A stretch of DNA of 64,000 bases from Lunularia cruciata (GCA_948567375.1 OX419758.1:32741001-32805000); one strand, 5' to 3'. Shown: positions 11,691 through 22,054, counted from the stretch's first letter. Made by a program: numbers and translations. The notes: generated from the sequence alone by a model not told the origin.

Positions 11691-11869
11691 TAAAGTCATA
11701 TAGTAGCTCATAGAGGCTTGGTTTGCCCATGCTTTACTCCACTCTCATTGTTCTCAATAGGTGGACCATTAGGGCTAGACTTTGAGCACCTATGAGATTG
11801 CCTCTCCCCAAAATGCTCTAGATTTGGGTTTTCTCCTCTTTGATTTTTATTAGTGCGTTACCTCAGGTC
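11690..11869 (+). pseudogene. LINE-like reverse transcriptase remnant, part upstream of element B
   Basis: Around 11,763 the forward frame reads GPLGLDFEHL, the decayed form of the GPSGLRxEHL motif near the start of many non-LTR RTs. The text up to 11,869 continues after element B at 19,686: joining across one copy of AGGTC restores a frame through TSGHVPPRAS and LLALA. Element B therefore inserted into this ORF. Stops on both sides show it was already decayed. Confidence 0.68.
11865..11869. repeat. 5' target-site duplication of element B (AGGTC)
   Basis: AGGTC directly precedes the TGTAAC start of the 5' LTR and is repeated at 19,686-19,690 directly after CTCAC at the end of the 3' LTR. If the LTR is taken to end CTCACA, the duplication becomes GGTC (4 bp), because the base after CTCAC is A on the 3' side. 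Confidence 0.85.
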
Positions 11870-12560
11870 TGTAACACCCATTTGTGCATGTGTGTAGTAT
11901 TGTGATATTTAGCTTGGTATTACAAGTACTTAAGAGATATGATTTATATAGAGATAAAGGATGGTTCTATATTAGTCATGGTTAGCTAAAGTTAGTCATA
12001 GCTAAGATAGAGGGGACCTTACTTTAGAGGAAGTAGAAAAGATGAGCACCACTATTTTGGATTTTAGTGTGTTGACTTGGTATTATTCCTAAGTGTTTGG
12101 CTTTGAGGAAAGAGTTGAGAACTCTTGGGCCCGCAAGCCTTTTTGTTTTGGATTCTTCTTTAGTCCAAGGATAGCCCATGTGAAGGAATCCTTGACTTAG
12201 TGGTTGGGTCAAGATAAGACCACATGCTTAGGGGAATATGCCCATGTGAATGGATATTCCTTTCTACTTTTTGACTTTACTTGACTTTTAGTCTAGTAAC
12301 TTGAGTTACTACGGTAATTAGTAACTTTGGTACGTAACTATTTCACAAGTATATAAACAAGGGGTGATGAGGTACTCATCATCCTTTCATTTGCAACTAT
12401 CTCTCTCTCATTGAGTTCTCTAGTGATCAATGTCTTGAGTCTTGGAGTGTTAGCCTTGGAGGAGTATGATGGAGTTGGGGTTCCTTGCCTTCTTAGTCCA
12501 TGGTGCGCTACTATAATAGCCATCAGAGGTTCATCTTTAGTGAGAGACAGGCAGGCTCAC
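11870..12560 (+). repeat. 5' LTR of element B
   Basis: It starts TGTAACACCC and ends GGCTCAC. Nearly identical to the 3' LTR at 18,995-19,685. It contains the TATA box at 12,352 and a CT-rich stretch about 30-60 bp downstream of it. Confidence 0.93.
12352..12357 (+). promoter_or_regulatory. TATA box of the element B LTR promoter
   Basis: TATAAA in the context CACAAGTATATAAACAA, about 200 bp before the LTR end, followed by TCATTTGCAACTATCTCTC. The same box is at 4141 (A), 19,477 (B 3' LTR) and 58,773 (E), so it is conserved within the family. The start of transcription would be expected about 30 bp downstream. Confidence 0.65.
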
Positions 12561-12565
12561 ATTTT

Positions 12566-12583
12566 TGGTTCCATTGCCATGAC
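12566..12583 (+). promoter_or_regulatory. Primer-binding site, tRNA-Asp-like
   Basis: TGGTTCCATTGCCATGAC lies 5 bp after the LTR end. The better kept copy in element E (58,987-59,004) reads TGGTTCCGTTGCCGGGAC, which agrees with the tRNA-Asp primer site known for Athila/Tat/Ogre elements except at positions 4-5 and the last bases. In B two CpG sites are mutated (CG to CA, CGGG to CATG). Confidence 0.6.
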
Positions 12584-12602
12584 CTCTCTAGAAGGCAAGA
12601 TA

Positions 12603-12773
12603 ATGTTCCGCGTTCAATTCTACATTAGGCAGAAGGAGGCTATGAGAGCTCACTTGGAGAGAACATTAGGAGAGGAGAGGGCTGAACTTATGTTAGAGAA
12701 CCAAGATCCATTTGTATACCTTGTAGTTCATTATGATGTCTTTGAGGTAATTTTGTACATCTTGTACACATGA
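12603..12773 (+). CDS. Short leader ORF (56 aa) of the element family
   Basis: The first ATG-initiated ORF after the primer site, 171 bp including the stop. It encodes a charged peptide starting MFRVQFYIRQKEAM and ending VILYILYT. It has the same length and is open in B, D (51,554-51,724) and E (59,024-59,194) although gag-pol is broken in each; it is disrupted in older copy C (about 47,800-47,930). No known domain is seen. It could be a translated leader peptide or simply leader RNA conserved for other reasons. Confidence 0.5.
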   Translation: MFRVQFYIRQKEAMRAHLERTLGEERAELMLENQDPFVYLVVHYDVFEVILYILYT

Positions 12774-13420
12774 GAGGAATTGGAGAGATTGTGTGAGGTG
12801 GATTGCAGATTTTTGGGATTAAGGTGATTTTGGGCAAAATCTCAAGTTTGAGATCTGGACTTGAGATTTCTACACATGATAGCTTGGGTTATCTTTCAGT
12901 TATCACACATAAAATTATTGTGAGAGCTTCTTTGGGCACTGGGCTAGAATTTTTGAAAGTTGATAGGGTAAAGTGCTCCCGCAACTGCATGCTCTCTAGA
13001 AAATTGTACAGAGTCTGCCATTTCTTCCATTTTCAGTGAATTGTCCAAAAAAATTTCAAGAACATTAAGTGCATTGTATCCTACCTGCTGCTACAAAAAT
13101 TAGAGACAGATCGTTCTTGCACATGGTGTTATGAGTTTTTGAAGTGAGGGGAGTGGTTTTCAGACCAAATCTGAAATATGTGTGTTGAATAGAAATGTGT
13201 CTAGGCCAAATGGCTCGATGAAAAGATCTGAAATTTTGCAGGGAGGGACATCCTAAAGTTGTGATCAAGTGTGCAAACTTTCAGAGGACTATGACATACT
13301 GGTTAGGAGATTTGAGTGACATTGTGAGGAAGGGTCAATTCTGCAGAGTGGAGATCTCATGCATGAGGAGTTTGAGATCAACAAAAAGCATGTTTGAGTG
13401 TTTAGATTCATCTTTGGAAC
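12774..13420 (+). other. Element B leader between the two upstream ORFs
   Basis: A conserved noncoding-looking stretch shared with C, D and E. A second frame (13,261-13,476) is open and similar across copies but ends at a shared TGA just where the zinc-knuckle ORF frame takes over, so an upstream exon or a frameshifted start of that ORF is possible. Confidence 0.4.
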
Positions 13421-13894
13421 ATGGAGGGTCATCAAGAGTGGAAATTGAGATTATGCAAGGTTCCCCAAGGGTTTGAGGTGATTGTAGCGGTGGATTTGAG
13501 GAAAAGAGAGTTTACAATAGAATTTGAAGAGAGTGTTGAGAGGATCCAAAAACCTACACCACTTGGAGGAAAGAGTGAGTCTAAGTGCTTTCTTTGTGGA
13601 GAGAAGGAACATGAGGCAAGTTCATGCCCATTGACCTTTGAGAGCAAGAGATTGAGGGAAAGGAGAGGCTTACTTGACTTGGGTTTGCATGTTGGACCTT
13701 CTTCACCAAGATTGGGAGGGAGAAGATCTAAGACCAAGGAGTTGTGTGAGGTTTGTAGAGTGGAAGGACTTCCAAAAGGACATGAGTGTAGTGGAGTAAA
13801 AGCACTTTTGGAGACTTTGGTGAAGGATCTTGGAGAGAGTCTTAGTACAGCTACAGAAATACTACCACCTTCATCAGCTAGTTCTCAAGATTAG
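13421..13894 (+). CDS. Extra zinc-knuckle ORF upstream of gag (157 aa)
   Basis: This ORF starts at ATG 13,421 and lies between the primer site and gag. Residues 56-69 form a perfect CX2CX4HX4C knuckle (C56, C59, H64, C69; CFLCGEKEHEASSC). A second Cys/His cluster follows at C109, C112, H121, C123 (CEVCRVEGLPKGHEC). The segment between is Arg/Lys-rich and the C-terminus Ser-rich. The knuckle type binds single-stranded nucleic acid in gag proteins; here it is separate from the gag knuckle at 14,965. Homologous ORFs occur in C (48,640-49,064), D (52,396-52,734, with both first cysteines changed to Tyr) and E (about 59,898-60,302, frameshifted). Ogre elements also carry an ORF before gag, but I know of no zinc knuckle in it. 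Function is unknown. Confidence 0.72.
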   Translation: MEGHQEWKLRLCKVPQGFEVIVAVDLRKREFTIEFEESVERIQKPTPLGGKSESKCFLCGEKEHEASSCPLTFESKRLRERRGLLDLGLHVGPSSPRLGGRRSKTKELCEVCRVEGLPKGHECSGVKALLETLVKDLGESLSTATEILPPSSASSQD

Positions 13895-14121
13895 TGATGG
13901 AGATAATCTTTCAACTCATGGATAAACTATCCATGAGAGTTAGATTAATATGCACTCTAGGATTTGATGTTGCTATAGAAATCTTGGAGCAACCTGAACA
14001 TTTTGTGTTCCCTAGAGTGGATAATTCTCATATGGTGTTAGTCATGTATATATTTTATTAGTAATAGAGTGAGAGAAAAGAAAAAAAATTTGAGAGAAAA
14101 GAAAGATAGTGAGGGATTAAG

Positions 14122-15429
14122 ATGGGAAAACTTCTGGTTTTCTTTGGCAAGGATGGAGAAGATATGGAGGCCTTTGTGAGAGACTTCAAGAGAGCTTGCA
14201 TAGGAAACAATGAGAGGAGGAAGAATGAGTGGGCCTCATTATTACCAGATTTCTTTGAGGATGCAGCACTTACATGGTATGAGTCAGAATACCAAAAGAG
14301 AGAGAGGAGAGATGGGGAAGAGGAGTCTTGGAAGACTTTGACTTCAGCACTCATTGAGAACTCTCTTCCTGATGAGAGTTATGAGAGATTGATGAGTGAG
14401 GTTACATTTCTCAAGCAAGGAGATGGAGAGAAAGTGAGAGTCTATGTGGAAAGAGTGGAAAAGTTGGAGTCCAAATTTCGCATAGTGTTGAGGAAGTGTG
14501 GGGATGATGTGGAGACTACAATGATTGGCATAGGGGCCATGCTCACCAAGAATTTTGTGGGAGGGTTGAGACCACAAATTAGAAGCAAGGTGAGATATGA
14601 GAAACCTTCTTCCAAGGTTGAAGCTATCAAGATCGCAATTCGTATGGAGGAGAGTTTGGAAGGGGATGAGAGTGATTTGGTGGTGAAAGAGGTTGTGCAT
14701 CCTCCTCAAGGCTACAAGTATGGTGGAACTTCTGATACTTTGGTGACAAGGGTTGCACCACAAGTAGAAGTTGCTCCAATTCTTGCACCTCCACCAAAAG
14801 ATCCACTCCAAACCATCACAGAACAACTTGCGGATCTCAAGACCAATGTGGTGCAACTATGGGAGAAGAGAGAGGTGGATCAGAATGTAGAGAGAGGGCC
14901 TAGGAGTTATGGAAACTTTCCATATAGAGGAGGCCAACCAGCCAACAATTTCAATGATAGAAATTGTTGGGGTTGTGGAGGAAGAGGCCATATCCAAAGG
15001 AATTGCCCAAATTCCACTTACCATGGAGGAAGGGGTTATGAGGGAGCCAATAGAGGGAAAGAGGGAGGTAGTGAAACCCAAGTGGCTCCTAATCCCAACA
15101 AAGGTAAGGGGATAGCATCCATAGATGTGGTTGAGAGCAATTATGAGAAGGGAGAGTGCTCAAACTCCAAGGATCTTAATTTGGAGCTCTTGGCACAAGA
15201 GAAGAAGAGAGCTCGTTTTGCAGAGGATGTTCACTCTTCTCAAGGATTTACTCCAAGCAAGGATACTCCTATGTCTACTAGGAGCACTCGCACCTCAACA
15301 CCATCAACAACAAAGACTCCAAGGAAGAAGTTGGGGATGGAGGATTTCTTGATTTCAAAGCAACAATGGAACTACAATGTGTTGGAGGATGTTGGTAGTC
15401 ACAAGGCTACATCACAATGGGCCAATTGA
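14122..15429 (+). CDS. Element B gag (capsid/nucleocapsid)
   Basis: It starts MGKLLVFFG at 14,122 after a purine-rich leader. Residues about 30-190 match the plant retrotransposon gag pattern (AALTWYESEY, FLKQGDGEKVRVYV, FVGGLRPQIR), which builds the virus-like particle. A CX2CX4HX4C zinc knuckle is at C282, C285, H290, C295 (CWGCGGRGHIQRNC), followed by a Gly/Arg-rich, then Ser/Thr-rich tail. The 435-aa length includes an out-of-frame end: a 1-bp loss near 15,407 (GCTACATC against GCTAACATC in E) shifts it into a stop at 15,427. In E the frame continues into protease, so gag and pol are normally one polyprotein. Confidence 0.88.
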   Translation: MGKLLVFFGKDGEDMEAFVRDFKRACIGNNERRKNEWASLLPDFFEDAALTWYESEYQKRERRDGEEESWKTLTSALIENSLPDESYERLMSEVTFLKQGDGEKVRVYVERVEKLESKFRIVLRKCGDDVETTMIGIGAMLTKNFVGGLRPQIRSKVRYEKPSSKVEAIKIAIRMEESLEGDESDLVVKEVVHPPQGYKYGGTSDTLVTRVAPQVEVAPILAPPPKDPLQTITEQLADLKTNVVQLWEKREVDQNVERGPRSYGNFPYRGGQPANNFNDRNCWGCGGRGHIQRNCPNSTYHGGRGYEGANRGKEGGSETQVAPNPNKGKGIASIDVVESNYEKGECSNSKDLNLELLAQEKKRARFAEDVHSSQGFTPSKDTPMSTRSTRTSTPSTTKTPRKKLGMEDFLISKQQWNYNVLEDVGSHKATSQWAN

Positions 15430-18400
15430 TTGCTTTGAACCCTACCTTGAGAAAGGAGCTTAGAGGTGGTTTGAGTTCTACAAGGAGCAAGAAGAAGAAG
15501 AAGGCAAAAGTTCCAATATCAATGGGGGTGGTAGATGCCAAGCCAGCACCATGGGAGGCTTGTGAATATGCCTCCAAGATTGATGTGAAAGTGAATGGTC
15601 ACAACATCAAGGATGCATTGGTTGATGGAGGATCAGCAGTGAATGCCATGTCAGAAAGGTTGATGAAGAAGTTGGGTATGATACCCTCAAGACCTTCAAC
15701 ATTTGTGGTGAGCATGGCAAACAAGCAACAAGTTCGACCAGTAGGAGTGATGGATAAGGTGGTAGTTTCAATTATGGGAGTTCAAAATCTCATGACTTTC
15801 CAAGTCTTGAAAGATTCAAGCTATGACTTACTTCTTGGGAGGCCATGGTTGAGAGCAGCACACACAACTGATAGATGGCACAAAGGGTACTTGAGGATTG
15901 GGCCATCAAACCATAGAGTCATTGTTCTTGTGACTAACACCACCAACACTTCCCATTCAGATACACCATCTTCTGATTATTGGGAATCAGATTCTGAAGA
16001 AGGAGCTTCAAGTGTGGACACAAGCATGGAGGAGGAGACTTCCACGAAGGAGGATGAATCTGAATCTGATTCAGATGTATATCCCTTGTATGCTATGGAT
16101 TTTGCACCTAAGCTAGAGGTTTTGAAGGACCCAAAAAAATCACCATTGTCACTTGAGGAGGTAGAGAGAAGGTTAGCTACCCTCAAGTATGGCCCGAATG
16201 TTACCAAGGAGGAGAAGGTGAGATTTGAGGAGATTTTCCGCAAGTTCATCCATGTGTTTGCTTTTAGTTACAAGGATTTGAAAGAAGTCACCTTGGAGGA
16301 GCACAAGATAGAGGTGGAGTCACATGCAAGACCAATCCGCCAAAAGCAACATCGCATTAGCCCACCAATATCTTTGGTTGTGAAGAAGGAGATTGATAAG
16401 CTCAAGGAGGCTGGATTTATCTTTGAGGTGGAGAATTCAGAATAGGTGTCTCCAATTGTCATTGTGAAGAAAAAGAATGGCAAGCTTTGGGTATGTGTGG
16501 ATTACAAGAAGCTCAATGCTGTTACCAAGAAGAACTACTACCCATTGCCATTCATTGATGAGATCTTGGAGGAGGTTGCAGGTCATGAGAAGTACAGTTT
16601 TGGAGATGGTTATAGTGGATATAACCAAATCAAGATTGCACCAGAGCATCAACAACTCACCACATTCACCACACCTTGGGGCACTTATGCTTTCAAGGTC
16701 ATGCCTTTTGGGCTTTGCAATGCTCCAGCCACATTCCAACGGTTCATGAACAAGGTATTTGAACCTTTCATTGGGAAATTTGTGAGAGACTTCATTGATG
16801 ACTTTTGTGTCTATGGGAGCAAGGAGGAGCACTTTGAGCACCTAATCAAAGTCTTGTAACGCTTGGATGAGGCAAATGCATCACTCAACCCAGAGAAATG
16901 CACTTTTGGATGTGAAGAAGGTCTACTTTTGGGGCACATCATCTCCAAGGATGGAATAGTAGTTGATCCTGAGAAGGTGAGGAAAATCTCAGACCTTCCA
17001 TTCCCTTCAAGCTTGACAAAGTTACGCCAATTCTTGGGGATGGTTAGATACTATAGGAGGTTCATCTTCTCATTTTCCAACAAGGCTTATGCATTGACCA
17101 TCTACATGAAGAAGGGTGTAGATTACATGGTGATTTTAGAAGACAAGGAGGCTCTCAAAGCTTTTGAGGAGCTCAAGCAATCCCTTGTTGTAGCTCCAAT
17201 TCTTGCTAAACCTGATTGGAGTAAGCCTTTCATCCTCTACACTGATGATTCTAATGTAGCTATAGGATGCACTCTTAGTCAATTAGACCAAGATGGGCAT
17301 GATCATCCAATAGCTTTTGCTAGTAGGCAGATGGTTTCAGCAGAGAAGAACTACTCTGTCACGGAGAGAGAAGGGTTGGCAGTGATCTTTGGTCTCAAGA
17401 AGTTTAGACACTACTTGATTGGAGGGAAAGCCACCATTGTCACGGATCACAAGGCTTTGAAGTATATCTTTAACAAGCATAATGTTGAAGGGAGACTAGC
17501 AAGGTGGATGATACTCTTGTCTGAGTATGACTACACCATTGAGGATAGGCCATGAAAGAAACATGCAAATGCTGATTTGTTATCTAGAGCCTATGATCAT
17601 GATGGAGATGAGCCAGTGGATGATTCCTTCCTGGATGAGGAGCTCATGACAATCTCTGTCACTCAAGAGGTTCCAATGGAGTACAAGGAGATTGTGGATT
17701 TTGTTACAAGAGGTAACTATCCAGAAGGGATGCATGCTAGGAAGAGGAGGGCCCTTGCAGCAAGATCTAGACCTTACACAATGGTGGAGGATATTCTTTT
17801 TCACCAAGGAGCAGATGGTCTACTTTGAAGAGCAGCGGGTTAGGAAGAGTCTATCTTACTCATAAAGGAGTTTCATGAAGGTTTAGTATGTGGAGGACAC
17901 TTTGCAGGAAAGGTGACTGCCTTTAAGATTCTAGATGTAGGTTACCATTGGAGAGGGATTTTCAAGGATTGTCTTGATTATTGCAAAACTTGTCATGTTT
18001 GTCAAGCTTTTGCTAGAAAGTCTACATCCACTCCACCACTTAGATCAATTCCATTGCTAGGACCTTTTGAGAAGTGGGGAATTGATTTTGTAGGACCTCT
18101 CAATAGAACCCCAAGGAACAATCGATACATTGTGGTAGTTACTGATTACCTTACCAAGTGGGTTGAGGCTAGACCATTGAGGGACAAGAATGAAGATGAA
18201 GTGGGTAGATTTCTTTATGAATGCATTATCACTAGGTTTGGATGCCCTTTGGAGTTGGTTTCTGATAGAGGAGGAGAGTTTATAGGAAGCATTACTACAG
18301 CCATGCTACGACATTCTCTATCACACATAGAGTAACTACATCCTATAAGCCAAATTCCAATGGTTTGGCAGAGAGAACCAATCAGACCTTGTGCATGATG

Positions 18401-18982
18401 TTGGCCAAAGATGCAGAAATAGAGGGGGCTAAACATCATTGGGACAAGAGGATTCATGGAGTTATGTGGGAGTATAGGATAACCATGAAGACTTCCACCG
18501 GATATTCTCCATTTCAATTGGTGTACGGTATTGAGTCTACCTTACCTATTCACTTTGATCTTCCTACCTTCCAAAGCATTCATAGGAGATTGAAAAAAGC
18601 ACAAGGAGGTGATGTAGAGAAGTCAAGGAAGGATCAACTCATGGAGTTGGAAGAGGCAAGAGCAGTTGCTATGGTTCAAGTGGAGCAAGCACAAAGGAAA
18701 CAAAAGGAGAGCTATGACAAGAGGCAAGGCAAGAAGAAGGTGGAGCCTTTCAAAGAAGGTGATTGGGTAATGTTGTTTGATTCTATTTGATTCAAGAGAG
18801 TGCAAAAGAAGTTTTTGCCTAAGTACTTTGGACCTTTCATAGTGGAGAAAGTGTGGGGCAATTACACCTATGATCTCAAGGAGTTGGGAGGAAGACACTT
18901 TGATAGGATTAACCATCATAAGTTGATGATGTACCATAGAAGGTAGATAGACCTTCACTTTGAGGACAAAGTGAAAACTTAG
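15417..18982 (+). pseudogene. Element B pol: protease, RT, RNase H, integrase
   Basis: The protease has DGGSAVNAMS with the catalytic Asp at 15,624. A Ser/Glu/Asp-rich linker follows (about 15,950-16,080). RT has an intact FIDDF box with Asp codons at 16,797 and 16,800. RNase H begins at LYTDDS (17,238). Integrase has a CKTCHVC zinc pair near 17,990 and catalytic Asp 18,084, Asp 18,264 and Glu 18,371. Lesions are stops at 16,443 (TGG to TAG), 16,857 (CAA to TAA), 17,553, 17,826, 17,841, 18,788 and 18,944 and a 1-bp loss near 18,313. The stop at 17,826 is shared with A and that at 18,788 with A and D. The frame finally ends at 18,980, 12 bp before the 3' LTR. Confidence 0.9.
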
Positions 18983-18994
18983 TCCGGGAGTAAA
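18983..18994 (+). promoter_or_regulatory. Polypurine tract of element B
   Basis: TCCGGGAGTAAA directly precedes the 3' LTR. Only its last ten bases are nearly all purine. A has GGGGATAAA and D has AAGAGTAAA in the same place, so this is the likely plus-strand primer, weaker than usual. Confidence 0.5.
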
Positions 18995-19685
18995 TGTAAC
19001 ACCCATTTGTGCATGTGTGTAGTATTGTGATATTTAGCTTGGTATTACAAGTACTTAAGAGATATGATTTATATAGAGATAAAGGATGGTTCTATATTAG
19101 TCATGGTTAGCTAAAGTTAGTCATAGCTAAGATAGAGGGGACCTTACTTTAGAGGAAGTAGAAAAGATGAGCACCACTATTTTGGATTTTAGTGTGTTGA
19201 CTTGGTATTATTCCTAGGTGTTTGGCTTTGAGGAAAGAGTTGAGAACTCTTGGGCCCGCAAGCCTTTTTGTTTTGGATTCTTCTTTAGTCCAAGGATAGC
19301 CCATGTGAAGGAATCCTTGACTTAGTGGTTGGGTCAAGATAAGACCACATGCTTAGGGGAATATGCCCATGTGAATGGATATTCCTTTCTACTTTTTGAC
19401 TTTACTTGACTTTTAGTCTAGTAACTTGAGTTACTACGGTAATTAGTAACTTTGGTACGTAACTATTTCACAAGTATATAAACAAGGGGTGATGAGGTAC
19501 TCATCATCCTTTCATTTGCAACTATCTCTCTCTCATTGAGTTCTCTAGTGATCAATGTCTTGAGTCTTGGAGTGTTAGCCTTGGAGGAGTATGATGGAGT
19601 TGGGGTCCCTTGCCTTCTTAGTCCATGGTGCGCTACTATAATAGCCATCAGAGGTTCATCTTGAGTGAGAGACAGGCCGGCTCAC
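18995..19685 (+). repeat. 3' LTR of element B
   Basis: Nearly identical to the 5' LTR and followed by the second AGGTC. A TATAAA box is at 19,477. Confidence 0.93.
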
Positions 19686-21700
19686 AGGTCATGTGCCCCC
19701 TAGAGCATCTTGTCTATTAGGTGCTTCTCATCTCTTAGCTCTTGCAAAAGAGACCTCATATATGTGCTCTATTGTCATAGGTAATTCTTTTGCATTTGGT
19801 TTCTTGTACTATTTGCTTAAAATTGAAAAAATTGTTCTCTCCCTTCTTGTCTCCCCATCAATTTGCCATGGTAACTTTAAAGTAGTGCAAAATATCTATT
19901 GAAAGCATTTGAGCATCCTTGGACATTCATCTATATGTCAATATCTAACCTATGTCAATATCTTGAATGCCTTCAATACCATCGCTCATCCAACATTGTT
20001 CCATGCTCTTTGCTCAACTAGCAATCAAACATCCTCCTTGATCCCATTTGTTTGTACTTTTTATGGTATTGAGATACCTCTCTTATATAGTCAGCCTACT
20101 GCAACAAGAGAGTTCACATAGTTGACATCAATGGAGGATAAAAAAAGGGGTCACTTGGGAGCACTCTCTTTCCATAATGCATAACACACTTTATAGTAGG
20201 TAACAATAGCCTTTATGTCTTGTCTTTCCCATCCCTTTTGGATCAAACTCATATTGTGTGCCCTTTTGAGGATATAATTACAGCAGTGTTTGCTTTCACA
20301 CTCAGCTTAAAGGCCATGGGTTTACAAGTCCAGATTTGTAAATGCAAAGTCTTGATCCCATGCATGGTACTCACTCCCTTTACTGGTTGGAGAGTTTTGG
20401 GCTCTCCTTTGGACCAAGAGGAGTTTGTAGTTTGTTCATCTTGGACACCTTAGTATATACCATAACACATGCTCACTTCTTCCCCCAATTGAAGAATACC
20501 CAAGTGGCTTATTCTATTCTTATATGGTGTTACCTCCATGGGGCCTCATATTTGGCATGGACTTTCCTACATATAGAAGCATTGTTAGCACATTTGTAGA
20601 TGTTTGACAGTACTATTTGACACACTCTCTCCACTCTATTAGTGTCATGCATGATCCCATAGTTATTAGATGAGTGGTTCACGTAGAAAAATAGCTCTAC
20701 CCATAATCATGGGCAGATGTGATCTCATCAAGTAGGAGGCCATAACACTAGTGTCATATTTTGGAGCATGTGCTCTAATGGTCCCTTGTTTAGTAGACAA
20801 GTTCTTACATGAGGAGTGCTCTTTCTTATTTAGACTTATTGTTTAGTGGATTTAATCACTCATCCCTTCCAATCATCTCTTTTTTGACTCATGATTTATT
20901 GCTAGGCCTTGCATGCATATCACTCCTTGAGTTTATCACTTTTATATCCCTAGACTCTAAGAAGATTTAAGCGGATCTTTGTGAGCATATGCACACTCAC
21001 ACACTTACTAACATCCTCATTGATGTGCCTCTACTTGATAGAACTAGGATTCTCTCTTGTGATAAGAAATGCTCTAGAGCTTGGCTCTAAGTTTCTCCCT
21101 TGATCAACAACTTCAAATTTACTTTTGAGGAGTTTACCACAACCATATATCTGAGGTTGGGTCTCCTATATCCAACTCTCATAGGGCTTCTAGACCAATG
21201 TGCTTGTCATTCCCCATATGACATACAAGGCATACACTTTTCCAATGTGCAATAGGTTGTGAGTACATCAAAGTCCATGATGCAATTTGTGATACAATAG
21301 CTTAGATCTTACAAGCTACATGGGCCCATGTTCAGATTGAGTGATGGTTGGATCCACCTATCCATAGGATGCAAGCAGATATTGCTACTTTCACATGTAG
21401 ACATTACACCTGGGATGAGGTGGTGGCGGCAAACTACCTAGAGTCATTGGCACAAGTAGAAATATAGGTGGGAACAACACCAACCATTGCCTCTAGGGAC
21501 AAGGAGGACCACTTTGCACTCCAACTATCCTTGGATACCTTTGTCCCCTTGATAATTGACTTTTTTGGACACCTACATCACCACTTTGATAGTCTCCTCA
21601 AGGAAGCAACACTAGGTTCCGTGCAAAGGAGAGGGGTATTAGCTACCTCCCCAACCATGCTCACCTCCTATTATTAACAATTGTATTAGTCAATTTACAA
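19686..21700 (+). pseudogene. LINE-like reverse transcriptase remnant, part downstream of element B
   Basis: This continues the ORF broken by B. Reading through stops and frameshifts: a segment VPPRASCLLGASHLLALAK; an RT block with LNAFNTI near 19,960; the catalytic motif region LLDQTH at about 20,235 where FADDTH is usual, so the active site is lost; a C-terminal RT region (about 20,270-20,610) with AMGLQVQICKCK, QLKNTQVAYSIL and ASYLAWTF; and a tail to about 21,680 with ALQLSLDTFVPLIIDFF. The order fits plant non-LTR RT proteins with a C-terminal nuclease-like region. No poly-A tail or target duplication was identified. Confidence 0.7.
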
Positions 21701-22054
21701 CTTGCTTGCGCTAAGACTTTGGGTCTTAAGTGACAAGCAACTACAATAGAAACACACAACTAGGCTAGGGTTCTCCCTCCCCTCTTACTTGTTATAGCAT
21801 AGGAAGACTTCTATTCACAATGTTCAAGGGTAGACTATCCTCTTCTTAGCTTCATTGGTGAGTGTTGTTGGTGTACTTTTTCCCATGTGTACCTTTGTGC
21901 ATTATTTTTTCACTAATTTTTTTTATTTATTGGTTGCTTGGGATTGATGGGCCTCATGATCTTTGTTTCAGTTCACACTTGGTAGTGACATGGAATCCTT
22001 TCAGGGTACTATATATATTAGTTAGTTCAACACAGTGTACTCCTGACACAATAG
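21701..22054. other. Unassigned sequence between the LINE remnant and an inverted-repeat element
   Basis: Decayed sequence, probably the LINE 3' end; no poly-A tail is visible. A T-rich stretch is at about 21,905-21,930. Confidence 0.3.

Larger units (their letters stand above)
11870..19685 (+). mobile_element. Element B: complete Ogre/Tat/Athila-type LTR retrotransposon
   Basis: A full-length copy of about 7.8 kb. The LTRs (11,870-12,560 and 18,995-19,685, 691 bp each) differ at about four positions by eye, near 12,093, 12,481, 12,537 and 12,553 against their 3' partners, so insertion was recent. A perfect 5-bp duplication AGGTC flanks it (11,865-11,869 and 19,686-19,690). Order: LTR, tRNA-Asp-like primer site, 56-aa leader ORF, 157-aa zinc-knuckle ORF, gag, protease, RT, RNase H, integrase, polypurine region, LTR. 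The lineage call rests on the RT motifs DGYSGYNQI and FGLCNAPATFQR, the tRNA-Asp-like primer site and the extra ORF before gag. Pol has about eight lesions, so B cannot be autonomous. Confidence 0.93.
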
